From NCBI GenBank assembly GCA_025351245.1, contig JANXWH010000135.1:1-32812 (forward strand): a DNA stretch of 32,812 nt, written 5' to 3'. A program made the translations under genes and the position numbers. The DNA comes from Chloroflexota bacterium (GTDB lineage Bacteria > Chloroflexota > Limnocylindria > Limnocylindrales > CSP1-4). Shown here piece after piece: positions 31,670 through 32,812 of the stretch (position 1 is its first letter; each line of letters opens with the position of its first letter). A model generated the notes under the pieces. It saw nothing but the letters and a program-made list of their open reading frames with translations, was not told where the DNA came from and did not search any database.

Positions 31670-32812
31670 GCGCCCGCGAGCCCCTCCTCCTCGCGATCGA
31701 GTCATCCTGTGACGAGACCGGGGTCGCGCTCGTCGTGGGCGGGCGCCGGATCCTGGCCCAGGCGGTGGCCAGCCAGATCGCGCTCCACGCCCCGGCAGGC
31801 GGGATCGTGCCCGAACTCGCCGCGCGCGCACACCTGCGCTGGGTCGTCCCGGCGCTGGCCGAGGTACTGAAGACCGCCGGCGTCACGATCCCCGAGGTCG
31901 ACGGGATCGCCGTCACCGCCGGCCCCGGCCTTGCCGGCTCGCTCCTCGTTGGCATCGCGTTCGCGAAGACGCTGGCATGGGCCCACGAGCTCCCGCTCGT
32001 CGGCGTCAACCACCTGGAGGGGCACCTGTATGCCGCATGGCTGCTGGATCCGGACGAGCCGGAGCGTCCGGTGCCGCCCTTCCCGCTCGTGGCGCTCGTG
32101 GTCTCCGGAGGGCACACCTTCCTCGTCGAGATGCGCGACCACCTCACCTACAGGCTCCTCGGCGAGACCGTCGACGACGCGGCCGGCGAGGCGTTCGACA
32201 AGGCGGGCCGCCTGCTGGGTCTCGGGTACCCGGGCGGGCCGGCGATCGCAGCCGCTGCGACGGACGCGCGTCGCCGCGACGTGGTCCTCCCGCGCGCGTG
32301 GCTGGGGGACTCGTACGACTTCAGCTTTTCGGGGCTCAAGACCGCACTTCGGCGCCAGGTGGAGGGCGAGCTGGCGGCGGCCGGCCGGCCCGGCAACGAG
32401 GCGGGCGGCCGGCTCGACCCGTCGCGCGTCGCGGAGCTGGCATGGGGCTTCCAGGAAGCGGTCGTCGAGGTGCTCGCGGCCAAGACGCTGCGCGCGGCGG
32501 GCGAGACGGCCGCGCAGGCGATCGTCCTCGGCGGCGGCGTCGCCTCGAACCAGGTGCTGCGGGCGCGCATCGCGGCCGGCGCCGCCGCCCGCGGTCTGTC
32601 GCTCTTCGTGCCGCGACCGGGCCTCTGCACGGACAACGGGGCCATGATCGGCGCGGCCGGCTGGCACCGGTTCGTCGCCGGGGAGCGCGCCGGCAGCGAC
32701 CTCGGAGCGCGGCCGGCATGGCCGCTGGCCCGACCCGCCGGGGCGCCCGACACGCGCCGCCCGCCCCGGCGGGGAGCTGCGGCGCGTGCCTACGAGGCCG
32801 CGCTCGCAGCCG
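31666..32812 (+). CDS. tsaD: tRNA N6-threonylcarbamoyladenosine transferase TsaD (3' end outside window)
   Basis: TsaD transfers the threonyl-carbamoyl group to A37 of tRNA. The N-terminal LLLAIESSCDETGVAL, the iron ligands H116 and H120 in NHLEGHLYAAWL, VSGGHT, GEAFDKAGRLLGLGYPGGPA, FSFSGLKTA and the late CTDNGAMIG with Asp323 are all intact. The GTG overlaps rimI by 4 nt. The frame is open to the window edge, giving at least 382 codons, while TsaD is usually 335-350 aa. The extra part after WPLARPAG is Arg/Pro/Ala-rich (DTRRPPRRGAAARAYEAALA), so it is either an appended tail or the beginning of a fused segment. Confidence 0.96.
   Translation, partial: MSAREPLLLAIESSCDETGVALVVGGRRILAQAVASQIALHAPAGGIVPELAARAHLRWVVPALAEVLKTAGVTIPEVDGIAVTAGPGLAGSLLVGIAFAKTLAWAHELPLVGVNHLEGHLYAAWLLDPDEPERPVPPFPLVALVVSGGHTFLVEMRDHLTYRLLGETVDDAAGEAFDKAGRLLGLGYPGGPAIAAAATDARRRDVVLPRAWLGDSYDFSFSGLKTALRRQVEGELAAAGRPGNEAGGRLDPSRVAELAWGFQEAVVEVLAAKTLRAAGETAAQAIVLGGGVASNQVLRARIAAGAAARGLSLFVPRPGLCTDNGAMIGAAGWHRFVAGERAGSDLGARPAWPLARPAGAPDTRRPPRRGAAARAYEAALAA

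Noticed and set aside
1-32812. CRISPR array, insertion sequence, tRNA or rRNA gene
   Set aside because: No spaced repeats, transposase motifs, terminal inverted repeats, cloverleaf-like stretches or rRNA segments were seen. Gaps are short and composition is uniform.

Overview
The window is about 32.8 kb of very GC-rich bacterial DNA, with every supportable gene on the + strand. Genes are packed tightly: most neighbours are 0-20 nt apart or overlap by 4 nt (ATGA/GTGA), and GTG or TTG starts are common. The sequence does not name the organism. The set of high GC, the fused S10-spc-alpha-L13 ribosomal cluster, zinc-ribbon versions of uL24, uS14, uS4 and bL36, a cdaA-cdaR-glmM block and a MutL-like ATPase gene fits a Chloroflexota-type bacterium (for example an uncultured Limnocylindria/Ellin6529-like lineage). 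That placement is inference. No rRNA, tRNA, mobile element or CRISPR array was seen.

Region 1 (1-12077) starts with the last 42 codons of EF-Tu. It continues with the S10 and spc operons in canonical order: rpsJ-rplC-rplD-rplW-rplB-rpsS-rplV-rpsC-rplP-rpmC-rpsQ-rplN-rplX-rplE-rpsN-rpsH-rplF-rplR-rpsE-rpmD-rplO-secY-adk-map. Region 2 (12078-17000) is the alpha operon plus followers: a 107-nt gap with a plausible promoter, then infA-rpmJ-rpsM-rpsK-rpsD-rpoA-rplQ-truA-rplM-rpsI, ending in a perfect 9-bp-stem hairpin. These genes build the ribosome, RNA polymerase alpha and the Sec channel, and mature nascent proteins.

Region 3 (17029-25112) starts with a TPR protein. A gap follows with an extended -10 element only 9 nt before the cdaA start, so that transcript may be leaderless. 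Then come cdaA-cdaR-glmM-glmS (cyclic-di-AMP synthesis and its regulator next to the two enzymes making glucosamine-phosphate for peptidoglycan), acpS (carrier-protein activation) and nnrD (repair of hydrated NAD(P)H). Region 4 (25109-29934) is alr followed by four coupled genes: a macrodomain protein whose frame overlaps alr by 55 nt, a 96-aa unknown, a 574-aa protein resembling the MutL (glutamate mutase L) ATPase family but with degenerate motifs, and a 338-aa unknown with a sandwich-like segment and a KOW-like segment. This is the least explained part of the window and the best candidate for new biology.

Region 5 (29944-32812) is the tRNA t6A37 block tsaE-tsaB-rimI-tsaD. tsaD is cut by the window end and already runs past the usual family length. 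Overall the window is mostly core housekeeping. I do not see convincing evidence of a defence system or other exotic system. The points worth checking are the MutL-like/macrodomain cluster, the two TGnTACrCT promoter candidates, and several family-level oddities (adenylate kinase lid, GNAT loop, alanine racemase phosphate cup, and tails on uS17, AcpS, CdaA and TsaD).
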